The position numbers and the translations under genes are program-made. The notes beneath the pieces were generated by a model. That model worked only from the letters and a program-made list of their open reading frames with translations, was not told where the DNA came from and searched no databases. A DNA stretch of 64,000 nucleotides from Streptococcus sanguinis (GTDB taxonomy: Bacteria; Bacillota; Bacilli; Lactobacillales; Streptococcaceae): contig CP040556.1 of NCBI GenBank assembly GCA_013378335.1, positions 1,054,001 to 1,118,000 on the forward strand, written 5' to 3'. Position 1 is the first letter of the stretch, and each line of letters starts with the position of its first letter. Positions 54,637-64,000 of the stretch are shown piece after piece.

Positions 54637-55146
54637 ATGATGGCACCGTACGAAAAAAATAGAAACAACCAAACTAACGGCAGAAATCAATTTCAAAACA
54701 ATCGTAGTAAAGGTAGTTATAGTAGTCAAAGTAATGGACAAAAAAATTTCAAGCTTCACCCGCCTATTTTGACGGATGATTATGTTGATAAAGCTGACCT
54801 AGTTATTCATACTTTAGATTCCGATAAAAAACAACTAAATAACGGTAAGAAAAAATTCAAGTTAACCAGTACACAAATTCGTAATTTAGCAGCCTTGACC
54901 AGCAATCTTTTTGACGAAAGTAAGACAAAAAATGATATTGAGGAATTAAGAGAAAAAATTTCCTATTTGAGGATTCAGTTTGTTTACCAATCTGGAAGAG
55001 AACCAGCTGTAGAAGATTTTGTTAAAAAAGCAGGTTTATTAGAAGCGTTGAAAGAAATTCAAGATATACCTAGTTTGCAACGCTTCTGTCGGTATATGGA
55101 AGCTTTGATTGCATATTTTAAATTTAATGGAGGAAGAGAGCAATGA
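54637..55146 (+). CDS. csm2: Csm2 (small subunit) with Asn/Gln-rich N-terminal extension
   Basis: 169 residues from ATG 54637, one base after the cas10 stop. Residues 1-40 are low-complexity Asn/Gln/Ser/Gly (NRNNQTNGRNQFQNN); residues about 60-169 are the helical Csm2 domain (KLTSTQIRNLAALTSNLFD, YQSGREPAVEDFVKKAGL). Usual Csm2 is about 120-140 residues, so the tail is extra. It lines the target RNA in the complex. Four-base overlap with csm3. Confidence 0.88.
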   Translation: MMAPYEKNRNNQTNGRNQFQNNRSKGSYSSQSNGQKNFKLHPPILTDDYVDKADLVIHTLDSDKKQLNNGKKKFKLTSTQIRNLAALTSNLFDESKTKNDIEELREKISYLRIQFVYQSGREPAVEDFVKKAGLLEALKEIQDIPSLQRFCRYMEALIAYFKFNGGREQ

Positions 55147-55853
55147 CCTATTCAAAAGTAAAAATTTCAGGAATTATTGAGCTGAAAAGCGGACTTCATA
55201 TTGGGACAAGTAATGCTTTCGCAGCTATTGGTGCTACCAATAATCCTATTATAAAAGATCCCCTTACGAATCTTCCCTATATTCCTGGATCCACTTTAAA
55301 AGGAAAAATGCGCAGCTTACTTTATCGGACAGACTATAATAGCAACACAACAGAGAAGTTAAGTAAAGATAGTTTGGAAATTAGCCGTCTCTTCGGAAAT
55401 TCAGAAACTTATAAAATTGGCCGCTTGGTTTTTCGAGATGCCTTTCTAAACAACAAAGAAGAGCTAGGTAAAAGAGTATCTACTTACACAGAAGTTAAGT
55501 TTGAAAATACAATCAATCGCATTACAGCTGAAGCAACTCCTCGACAAGTTGAGCGAGCTATTCGTGAAAGTGAATTTGCTTTTGAGATTATCTATTCTAT
55601 TCAGGAGAAAGAACTCACTGAGGTCGAAAAGGATATGGAAATTCTCAAAGCTGGTTTTGAATTGTTAGAATGGGATTACTTAGGCGGTTCTGGCAGTCGT
55701 GGCTATGGTAAAGTGTGTTTTAAAAACTTTGAGGTTAAGACTGTCTTTGGTGAATTTGATGAGTTTAGGATTAAAAAAGCCCTGAAACCATTTACTAATG
55801 ATGAGTCCGATGGTGGAGGAAGTACAGAGATCCCAGATTCAGAAATTAAGTAA
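55143..55853 (+). CDS. csm3: Csm3 backbone subunit with catalytic Asp33 replaced by Asn
   Basis: 236 residues, RAMP fold: GLHIGTSNAFAAIGATNNP, PGSTLKGKMRSLL, RLFGNSE, TEVKFENTINRITAEATPRQ, GGSGSRGYGKV. By position the Asp that cuts target RNA (D33 in S. thermophilus, in GAIDSP) is N33 (AAT at 55239-55241). Everything else is well conserved, so crRNA binding and assembly should be normal but target RNA cutting is predicted lost. Confidence 0.92.
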   Translation: MTYSKVKISGIIELKSGLHIGTSNAFAAIGATNNPIIKDPLTNLPYIPGSTLKGKMRSLLYRTDYNSNTTEKLSKDSLEISRLFGNSETYKIGRLVFRDAFLNNKEELGKRVSTYTEVKFENTINRITAEATPRQVERAIRESEFAFEIIYSIQEKELTEVEKDMEILKAGFELLEWDYLGGSGSRGYGKVCFKNFEVKTVFGEFDEFRIKKALKPFTNDESDGGGSTEIPDSEIK

Positions 55854-55864
55854 GGAGGTCTGCT

Positions 55865-56772
55865 ATGGCCTATCAACTCTATAAATTAGATTTTAAGTCT
55901 GCTCATTTTGGAGAAGGTCATTTGGATGATTCGGCCATGACTTTCACGGCAGCTCGTCTTTACTCTGCCTTAGTGCTTGAAGCTATCAAGGCGGGGGTCT
56001 TAGATGAGTTTGAGAATTTATCTCGACAGGATGAGTTTGTACTGACTGATGCTTTCCCCTATATGGAAGCCCCTTATCTCCCTAAGCCAATCGGCTATCC
56101 ATTGTTGGATAAAGTCAACCGAAATGAAGATATTATCAAACAGCGTGAAGAGGCAAAAAAAGCAAAAAAAATAGCCTTTATTAAGCTGGGGATTTTGACT
56201 GCTTTCTATCTGGAAATAGTATCGTTGGTGAATCTCTGGCTACAAAATCAATTAACACAAAAAACCAGCCCTTCCAAGATGGAAATCTTTATCAAGTTGC
56301 TTCAGTTCACTTTGACAAAAGCAGTCTGTATTTCATCGCTAGTCAATCTGATTTGTTGGATCGTTTATTGGAAAGTCTTCAGTTTAGTGGTATCGGAGGA
56401 AAGCGCAGCAGTGGTTACGGTGGTTTTACTCTGGATAAAACTGTTGCCCAGCCACTGGATTTTTTGGAAAAATTAACTGTTAACCATACAGGCAAAGTAA
56501 TGACTTTGACGACTTCTTTACCAGTGGATAGTGATTTGGAAGTTGCAATGAATGAGGGGAGATACTTACTGAAAAAGGCAAGTGGCTTTGCATTTAGTGA
56601 AGAGACGGTATCTAACTTCCGCAAGCAGAATCTTTACACTTTTAAGGCAGGTTCAACCTTTTCCAAAACTTATAGTGGGCAAATCTGCGATGTCAAGCCA
56701 AGTGATGATTTTCCTCATTCAGTCTGGCATTATGCTAAACCCTTATTCTATATATTGGAGGAATCCAAATGA
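55865..56772 (+). pseudogene. csm4: Csm4, frameshifted once
   Basis: Starts YQLYKLDFKSAHFGEGHLDD and PYLPKPIGYP, then after KKIAFIKLG the frame breaks in the G run 56188-56191. One more G would continue GDFDCFLSGNSIVGESL and on to FSGIGGKRSSGYGGF (Gly loop) and HYAKPLFYILEESK at 56772. With that base it would be a normal Csm4 of about 302 residues. As read, a 203-residue protein lacking the second RAMP half results. Csm4 holds the crRNA 5' tag and Cas10, so loss would disable the complex. Options: true mutation, -1 slippage on CTGGGG, or base-call error. Confidence 0.88.
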
Positions 56773-57905
56773 AGACAAAATATAGGAAATTCAAGCTGAC
56801 TCTGTGGACCTTGGGACCAGTGCATATCGGGAGTGGTCAGCTTCATACTGCTCGTGAGTATATTCTTGAAGGGGATGAATATTATTTTCCAGATATGACT
56901 CTGCTTTATGACGAACTTATCAAACGAGGTATTGATGAAAAATTCCAAAAGTTCTTAATTGATTCGGATAATAAAACCAATCGAATAAGTGATTTTCTAG
57001 CTGAGCATGGTGTAACAAAACGTGATTTTGGGGGCTATAGACTTAAAGCAACAGGACTTGAAAAGCCTAAAGGAGAGAAAGTACCTAGAAACCAGGAAAC
57101 GACAGATCCAGGAGAAATAAATGGCGTTCATCAATTTATGAGAGATTGTTACGGTAATCCTTATGTCCCTGGCAGCTCTCTTAAAGGTGCTATTCGAACT
57201 ATTTTGATGAATACACATTGGCATTCAACGGATTTTAAGCAGGAAAAAAAAGACAAAATTCTTGAAAATAAGAAAGCGATTCCTTGGGGACCAACTCGAC
57301 AGCAGAGATATAAAGAATTAGAACCTTTTGATGATATTTTTAATGAGATTCGTGTCTCAGACAGTCAGCCTCTGACAAATGATGATTTAATTCTTGTTCA
57401 AAAGTGGGATTTTACTCCAGATAAGGATACAGAGGCACATTCACTAAGTATCTATCGTGAAGCTTTGAAACCTGGAACCAAGCTGGAATTTGAAATCATT
57501 ACTGCTTCAGGTTTTAAGGGTGGAAGAGCAGGTGACCTCATTGCTTCTCTTGGAGAATATGCACAAGAATTTTACTTTGGAGTGACAGAAGATGAAGGCT
57601 ATGAAGGATATAAAGATTTCTTTCTAAAGAAATTTCCTAATCATTTAATTCAAAACAATCTATCCTATCCCCTCTATTTAGGTGGTGGAAGTGGTGCTTG
57701 GACCAAAACAATATTTAGGCAAGCGGATGGCGAAGTTCAAAAACGACATAAGAAAATGTCTGGACGAGGCGCTCTAAAATTGACGAAGGCACCCCAGCAA
57801 GTTATAAAAACTACTAAAGGCGAAAAAAGCTTGATAAATAATGCGCAAAATTTCTATGAAATGGGCAAAACCTGTTTTACGATTACGGAGGTAGCTACAA
57901 GATGA
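56769..57905 (+). CDS. csm5: Csm5
   Basis: 378 residues, RAMP protein capping the 3' crRNA end: LGPVHIGSGQLHTAREYIL, PYVPGSSLKGAIRTIL and GGGSGAWTKTIF. Overlaps csm4 and csm6 by four bases each. Looks intact. Confidence 0.92.
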   Translation: MKTKYRKFKLTLWTLGPVHIGSGQLHTAREYILEGDEYYFPDMTLLYDELIKRGIDEKFQKFLIDSDNKTNRISDFLAEHGVTKRDFGGYRLKATGLEKPKGEKVPRNQETTDPGEINGVHQFMRDCYGNPYVPGSSLKGAIRTILMNTHWHSTDFKQEKKDKILENKKAIPWGPTRQQRYKELEPFDDIFNEIRVSDSQPLTNDDLILVQKWDFTPDKDTEAHSLSIYREALKPGTKLEFEIITASGFKGGRAGDLIASLGEYAQEFYFGVTEDEGYEGYKDFFLKKFPNHLIQNNLSYPLYLGGGSGAWTKTIFRQADGEVQKRHKKMSGRGALKLTKAPQQVIKTTKGEKSLINNAQNFYEMGKTCFTITEVATR

Positions 57906-59218
57906 AGACGTTGGTTACATTTATCAGTCAGTATGATCCGATTGGTGTAAAATTTAAACATCCTACAAAAAAAGATGAAACGGGTCGAGAAAAAACGGAC
58001 AATTTTCGAAGAGCCTTGTCTATAGGGGACATTCATACATATGAGCATGATGGGTACCAACAGGAAATTTCAGATGGTCCTGCACTCGTAATTATTAAAA
58101 ATGAATTACCTGACAAAATTATTGTGATATATAGTGATGAGATGAAGGTAAAACAGGAAAACTTTACAAGGGCTGCTAAAGCTGTTTATAGAACAAAAGC
58201 AGTCCAAATCCCTGAGATTCAAAATGAGTATGTAGCAGAGGGGATTCATGAATTTGAAGCGATGTATAAATTCGTGGAAAAAATCCTTGATAGAGAAGAT
58301 ATGTCGAACGGAGATTATATTTTAAATATCACAAGTGGTACTGCTCAATGCCAGGCTGCCATGTACTTTATCAATTTTATCAAGGATTATCATACAAGAC
58401 TTGCTCGGGTAGATTCTCCAAATGGGAAGAAAACAAATAGGTCTAATCAGGGCGCTCCTTATTTTGAAGAAGTTGTTTTAGATGATTTATTGAAAAAGCA
58501 AACAGCAGAAAATGAAGATGAGCGTAAACCAGAAATTGAAACAGGCGAAAAATTAAAAAACAATTTACTACAACGAACCTATAAAAACTTCATTTTGAAG
58601 TATGAGTACAAAGCGGCGTTAGATATCTTAAAGGCAAATCGCGATATCATTTCCAACGAACAAGATTGGGAAGATTCAAAAAATATATTAGAAAACATGA
58701 TTAGTGTTTTTCAAAAACAGAGAGTTCTTGAAGAGATTGCTGCTGATGATAATTTGCAATATGATGACACAGAGGAGTTTCAAAAAGTGTTAAATTATTA
58801 TCTGATGATTGATATTCTAAACCGTAGAGGTCAAGTTACTGATGTGCTAGTCAAGGTAAAATCCTTTGCGGAATTTATCTTGAAATCTGTAATTGAAAGA
58901 AGACATCCGGATTTAAAAGTAATTAAAAAAATTAAGAAAATTAATATCTTTGATATGGTTAAAATTCTCAACCATTATCATGAATATTCTGAATTTGAAA
59001 CTTCAATTTCTAAAGTTCAGGATGTAAATTCTCAAAGAAACAAAGTTGCTCATGGACTGACTGGAATCTCAGTGGAGCAAGAGGAATTGGATGAATTAGT
59101 GGAAGGTTTGAAGGAGCTGGTCACTACAGCATATTCTGATATAGATGTCTCTTTATATCAGAAATATTTTGATTATTATGATATAAAGAATCAAGATTTA
59201 ATCAGCTGTCTTAAATAG
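57902..59218 (+). CDS. csm6: Csm6, cOA-activated ribonuclease (CARF + HEPN)
   Basis: 438 residues. N-terminal CARF domain binds cyclic oligoadenylate (LNITSGTAQCQAAMYF, T144-T147). C-terminal HEPN has R379-x4-H384 (RNKVAH). It degrades RNA non-specifically when Cas10 signals. Last gene of the operon, not broken. A charged linker (about 195-220) joins the domains. Confidence 0.93.
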   Translation: MKTLVTFISQYDPIGVKFKHPTKKDETGREKTDNFRRALSIGDIHTYEHDGYQQEISDGPALVIIKNELPDKIIVIYSDEMKVKQENFTRAAKAVYRTKAVQIPEIQNEYVAEGIHEFEAMYKFVEKILDREDMSNGDYILNITSGTAQCQAAMYFINFIKDYHTRLARVDSPNGKKTNRSNQGAPYFEEVVLDDLLKKQTAENEDERKPEIETGEKLKNNLLQRTYKNFILKYEYKAALDILKANRDIISNEQDWEDSKNILENMISVFQKQRVLEEIAADDNLQYDDTEEFQKVLNYYLMIDILNRRGQVTDVLVKVKSFAEFILKSVIERRHPDLKVIKKIKKINIFDMVKILNHYHEYSEFETSISKVQDVNSQRNKVAHGLTGISVEQEELDELVEGLKELVTTAYSDIDVSLYQKYFDYYDIKNQDLISCLK

Positions 59219-59286
59219 ACTTCCGCTTTCCCTACCTCTTTCCTCCATCTGATAGACCTGAAGTGAAACCAAGTCTGAAAAATAGA

Positions 59287-59334
59287 AAAAACACCTAGAG
59301 CCTGCAGTAAGCTGCCTGCTTCTAGGTGTTTTAC
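59287..59334. terminator. Bidirectional terminator between csm6 and LysR gene
   Basis: AAAACACCTAGA and TCTAGGTGTTTT arms with an inner GCAG...CTGC hairpin serve both converging genes. Confidence 0.8.
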
Positions 59335-59335
59335 T

Positions 59336-60244
59336 TTATTTATCAAACTTCACTTCCTCAATCAGATAATCAATGAAGCGTTCTCCCATTTTGGATAGGC
59401 TGGCTTTTTCGTGTTGGATGTAGACCAGTTCAATTGGATCATCAATGTCCAGTGGAATGGAGACGATATTATCTCCGTTGAGGTTGCTGTTTAGAATACC
59501 GGTTGCAATCGTGTAGCCGTCCAAACCAATCAAGAGGTTAAAGAGGGTCGCGCGGTCGCTGACGACGATTGATTTTTTATGGTGTTCCTGAGAGAGAATT
59601 TCCTCAGAAAAGTAGAAGGAGTTGTGAGTTCCTTGGTCGTAGCTGAGGTAGGGGAAGTTTTCTAAGTCAGATAATTGAACCAGCTTTTTCTTGGCCAGCG
59701 GATTGGACTTGCTGACAAAGATATGGGGTTGAGCTGTGAATAGATGAGTAGCAATCAGGTGATTGTCATCCAGCATCTTGGATAGGACATCGCGGTTGTA
59801 GCTATTGAGAAAGAGGACGCCGATTTCGCTGCGGAAGTTTTTTACGTCGTCAATAATTTCCCAAGTCCGAGTTTCCCGTAAAAAGAGCTCGTATTTCTCC
59901 ATATCGCTTTTTTTGAGCAGGGAGACAAAGGCATTGACCACAAAGGCATAGTGCTGGGCAGAAACGCTGAAAAGTTCGCGGTGGGCGACAGGGTTTTTGT
60001 ATCGCTCCTCTAGAAGCTGAGTCTGCTCAACCACCTGCCGGGCATAAGAAAGAAACTCCATGCCGTCCTTGGTTAAGGTAATTCCTTTGGGATTGCGAAT
60101 GAAAATCTCGATACCCATTTCATTTTCCAAATCCCGCACAGCATTGGACAAACTAGGCTGGGTAATGAAAAGCTGTTTGGCAGCTTCGTTCATACTGCCA
60201 GTCTCGACAATTTTGATAATATAGTGTAACTGTTGAATTCTCAT
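59336..60244 (-). CDS. LysR-family regulator (MetR/MtaR/CpsY-like)
   Basis: 302 residues: N-terminal winged helix (MNEAAKQLFITQPSLSNAVRDLE) and a periplasmic-binding-like effector domain. HYAFVVNAFVSLL after residue 98 is typical of the streptococcal MetR/CpsY/HomR group that controls methionine uptake. Which member it is cannot be decided here. Confidence 0.85.
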   Translation of the reverse strand: MRIQQLHYIIKIVETGSMNEAAKQLFITQPSLSNAVRDLENEMGIEIFIRNPKGITLTKDGMEFLSYARQVVEQTQLLEERYKNPVAHRELFSVSAQHYAFVVNAFVSLLKKSDMEKYELFLRETRTWEIIDDVKNFRSEIGVLFLNSYNRDVLSKMLDDNHLIATHLFTAQPHIFVSKSNPLAKKKLVQLSDLENFPYLSYDQGTHNSFYFSEEILSQEHHKKSIVVSDRATLFNLLIGLDGYTIATGILNSNLNGDNIVSIPLDIDDPIELVYIQHEKASLSKMGERFIDYLIEEVKFDK

Positions 60245-60492
60245 AGGACTATTTTATCACAAACTGGGGATTTTTTCCTGATAAATCAATGAAAGCTAGC
60301 ATAGTTTTGTAATTGAATTTATTAAAATGGATAGGTGGTAAAAGAAATTCTATTGGATATAGTGACATTTTTAAAGTTTGTTCTTATTGGAACTATATTG
60401 AGGAATTTTATCTAGTCTTTTACAATGAAGCAGATTTTGCAATTTCAAGTTATTCGTGATATGATGATTTTTAGACTGTAAAAGGAGTAGTT

Positions 60493-61335
60493 ATGAAGAG
60501 AAAAGAGGATTCTTTTGAAGATATTGCTTTTGAGTTAGAGAAGGAGACTTCTAAGTCTAAATTCTTACCATTCGTTTTATTAGCCATTATTGGCTTTTCT
60601 ATTGTTGGAGCAGTTTTTTTAATGCTTTCTATACCGGAAAAAGCTCAATCTAAGCAACCGGTGAGCCAGTCAAGTCAGATTATTTCACCATCAAAAGAAT
60701 TAGAGGATAAGAAGACTGAAGTAAAAAAATTCGCTGAAAGTCTTACAGTTTCTCCAGAAAAAAGTGGTCCCTTTCTTTGGACGGTTGACAAGGCAGTTTC
60801 TCTACACATGGACAAAGATAAAGGCGGAGACGTCTTGGAAGATGTTTTAAAAGAATTTGGAAAACCTGTCGAAGCTGGTTCGTGGATTCACTTGTTACCA
60901 AATCATGAAGTCCGAAACTATATTAGTCTTTTCTGGAAAGATAAAAACGGTAATATAGGCAATGTATCTTTAATATTTGCTGAATTTGATGGTGTCTATA
61001 AGCTCACCTCAAAGTTCTTTAATCTTTCAAGTAATGCAATTAAAGTTGATAAAAACCCTGATCGAGATTTTTTATGGACGCAAGAATATATAGATAGTCT
61101 TGTTATTGGTGCTAGAGAAGGTACTGACAAAGGTACGGCTTATGATGAGATTGTTTCAAATGTTGGTTTGCCTTTTTATCAAATAATTTCAGGAGAAAAC
61201 AATCAACTTAAGTTAAGGATTACTTATAATAATCCAAAGGGTTGGAAAGAACGTAATAAATTACAGACTGTTATTCTAGAATTCTACAACCAAGAAGATG
61301 GAACATGGCGTTTAGTTTCTAAACAAAGCCAGTAA
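60493..61335 (+). CDS. Membrane-anchored protein with two repeated extracellular domains, A
   Basis: 280 residues: cytosolic 1-24, one membrane span (about 25-47), Ser/Lys linker, then two similar domains (FLWTVDKAVSLHM...EFGKPVE and FLWTQEYIDSLVIG...NVGLPFYQ). The W-x-x-x-x-x-S-L and GxPS pattern resembles SmpA/BLIP-like folds. Function unknown. AAAGGAG before ATG. Paralogue directly downstream. Confidence 0.7.
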   Translation: MKRKEDSFEDIAFELEKETSKSKFLPFVLLAIIGFSIVGAVFLMLSIPEKAQSKQPVSQSSQIISPSKELEDKKTEVKKFAESLTVSPEKSGPFLWTVDKAVSLHMDKDKGGDVLEDVLKEFGKPVEAGSWIHLLPNHEVRNYISLFWKDKNGNIGNVSLIFAEFDGVYKLTSKFFNLSSNAIKVDKNPDRDFLWTQEYIDSLVIGAREGTDKGTAYDEIVSNVGLPFYQIISGENNQLKLRITYNNPKGWKERNKLQTVILEFYNQEDGTWRLVSKQSQ

Positions 61336-61360
61336 ACTAAATAAGAAAGAGGAGACAAAC

Positions 61361-62338
61361 TTGAGAAAGAATAGCAAGAAAAAACATGATTCCAATTCAT
61401 TTAGAGATATAAAAAAGGAACTTTATAGACAACAAAAGATAAAAAGAGAAGAACTCAGCATGATGGCCATACAGGAGAAGAAAAAAAGGACTAACTTAGC
61501 CTTTATTCTTCTTTGTTTAACCATATCATTTACTTTATTATTTGGCTTCTATTATTTATCACTAAAGGTTCCTAACAAAGACAATGCTAAACACAAAGAA
61601 GATAAGACAGTCTCGTCAGTTAGTAAAGAAAGCTCTACTAGTCAGCAAGATGAACCTGAGTTAGAAACGGACAAGAAACAGAAGGAACTTAAAAATAAAC
61701 TTGTGGTAGAAGATGAAAAAAAGTTTGCTTTTAAATGGACATTAGACAATTTTGTAGAACTCAAAATAGCAAAAGTTGGGGAGTGGAAGAATAATCCGAC
61801 TTTGGAAGAGGTTATTACGAAATACGGTAAGGGTTCAAATGTGAGTTTTACCGAAAATGGATTGACACTAACTTATAAGACAAGGGTGATGAACATAGAA
61901 AAAAACAGCTTATCTGATCATCCTCAGGAGATAAGACTAGGTTTTTTTGATCCCGATTCCAATGGCAAGGAGTACTATTTGATAACTAAATCGGCATTGT
62001 TCTTGGACGATAGTCGCTATCCAGTGGCTGCCAAAGAGGAGTTTGTCTTTAACTGGAAGCCAGAAGATATCGATACATTGATATTGGGTGATAGGCAGCG
62101 AGGTAAAGGTGGTATGACTTATCAAGAAGTTGTTGAACGTTTTGGATTACCCTCTTACAGTAATATTCATGGGAATGATACGGATTTTGATCCCTTATCG
62201 TTGAGTATACAGTATATTAATATACGAAAATCAGATACTGAACGAAAAAGTGATAGAGTAGCCTTGATTTTCAGAAGACAGGAGGATGGCAGCTTTTGTC
62301 TAGCAGACGCAAGAAGTGAATTTGATAAGAGCTGGTAA
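61361..62338 (+). CDS. Membrane-anchored protein with two repeated extracellular domains, B
   Basis: 325 residues, TTG start behind GAGGAG. Cytosolic Lys-rich 1-45, one span (about 46-68), linker, two domains (FKWTLDNFVELKIA...KYGKGSNV and FNWKPEDIDTLILG...RFGLPSYS). Paralogue of the preceding gene, 25 bases apart, so an ancient tandem duplication. Function unknown. Confidence 0.7.
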   Translation: MRKNSKKKHDSNSFRDIKKELYRQQKIKREELSMMAIQEKKKRTNLAFILLCLTISFTLLFGFYYLSLKVPNKDNAKHKEDKTVSSVSKESSTSQQDEPELETDKKQKELKNKLVVEDEKKFAFKWTLDNFVELKIAKVGEWKNNPTLEEVITKYGKGSNVSFTENGLTLTYKTRVMNIEKNSLSDHPQEIRLGFFDPDSNGKEYYLITKSALFLDDSRYPVAAKEEFVFNWKPEDIDTLILGDRQRGKGGMTYQEVVERFGLPSYSNIHGNDTDFDPLSLSIQYINIRKSDTERKSDRVALIFRRQEDGSFCLADARSEFDKSW

Positions 62339-62384
62339 AGCTGTGGTAAGTCGGAGATGTGAAAATTCTAATATTTTTTATGCC

Positions 62385-62413
62385 TTGACATTCCTCATCT
62401 CTAACGATATAAT
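62385..62413 (+). promoter_or_regulatory. pyrK-pyrD promoter
   Basis: TTGACA (62385-62390), 17 bases, TATAAT (62408-62413): full consensus promoter. Confidence 0.88.
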
Positions 62414-62419
62414 GTTTAC

Positions 62420-62527
62420 AATTTAACCTTTAATCAAGTCCAGTGAGGCTGCAAGGTAGGAAAAACGTTATAAGAGGCAAGTAGACTGCCTTGTTTTTTG
62501 CGAAACCTTGCTGCGGCGAGGTTTTTT
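62420..62527 (+). promoter_or_regulatory. PyrR-dependent attenuator
   Basis: The leader has the PyrR-binding loop AATCAAGTCCAGTGAGGCT (62432-62450). GCAAGGT (62451-62457) can pair with ACCTTGC (62505-62511) as antiterminator. The terminator AACCTTG/CGAGGTT with T6 is at 62504-62527. PyrR with UMP would favour termination. A further AGGCA/TGCCT hairpin with T6 (62475-62498) lies between. Confidence 0.85.
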
Positions 62528-62548
62528 CTTGTAGAAAGTGAGGTTGTC

Positions 62549-64000
<1,452 letters not shown>

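Noticed and set aside
56353..56772. A separate 139-codon gene after the broken csm4
   Set aside because: Its sequence is the normal C-terminal half of Csm4 in a shifted frame and it lacks its own ribosome site.

Overview
The window is chromosomal DNA of a low-GC Gram-positive coccus, almost certainly an oral Streptococcus of the mitis/sanguinis group. The evidence is the gene set (rimM-trmD, malXFG, uvrC, pepV, crcB pairs, rplS, mnmE, rpiA-deoB-punA-deoD, pyrK-pyrD), an LPNTG wall anchor, a type VII secretion toxin locus and a Streptococcus-type III-A CRISPR system. I had no database access; family calls come from motifs and remembered relatives.

Layout. 1-2804: an exported-protein gene start, rimM-trmD, and a redox-type HxlR/nitroreductase pair wedged into a duplicated trmD 3' end. 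3014-5716: a large LPXTG coiled-coil surface protein followed by a repeat element. 5782-9420: a maltose-type ABC importer on the minus strand with an operator inside its promoter. 9684-11554: uvrC, apparently leaderless. 11682-19110: a type VII (LXG-like) toxin locus with small helical partners, toxin, immunity gene, an IS3-family insertion and orphan immunity genes. 19404-28227: nitroreductase, pepV, DNA-repair, deacylase, a frameshifted oxidoreductase, a frameshifted rhodanese, two membrane proteins sharing a small repeated motif, an LD-carboxypeptidase lipoprotein and a cupin. 28236-30992: a heavily patterned regulatory region (six CTTAAR boxes at exact 11-bp spacing, paired TTTACACA repeats, a strong promoter, a long 5' UTR) in front of a secreted tyrosine-rich protein. 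30998-41717: IS30, rpmE2, nrnA, flavodoxin, sufB, chorismate mutase, crcB pair, rplS, tRNA-Arg, a hydrolase with an ATA start, two copies of a MITE-like repeat, a lipoprotein gene broken by a second IS3 copy, and mnmE. 41829-47147: nucleoside catabolism operon plus a HEPN-like protein and a sirtuin. 47205-59334: complete type III-A CRISPR-Cas locus. 59336-64000: LysR regulator, two paralogous membrane-anchored proteins, and the PyrR-controlled pyrK-pyrD operon.

The most striking part is the CRISPR locus. By residue position, Cas10 has Asn in place of the HD-motif Asp (H15-N16) and has lost the rest of the HD signature. Csm3 has Asn at position 33, the Asp used by other Csm3 proteins to cut target RNA. 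The Cas10 GGDD palm motif, the Csm6 CARF and the Csm6 HEPN (R-x4-H) are intact. The complex therefore looks like a natural signalling-only type III-A effector that would bind target RNA and make cyclic oligoadenylate without cutting RNA or DNA itself. csm4 carries a one-base frameshift, so the system may be damaged, or the base may be an assembly error. The 38-repeat array is unusually degenerate: leader-proximal repeats are identical while older ones drift in the 5' part, the loop and even the crRNA tag. A second R-x4-H HEPN-like protein without a CARF domain lies two genes upstream of cas1.

Several genes carry single-base losses in homopolymers (22899-23860, 23868-24166, csm4) or lost starts (37449, 40197). 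Either the strain is eroding accessory genes or the assembly has homopolymer errors; raw reads would decide.
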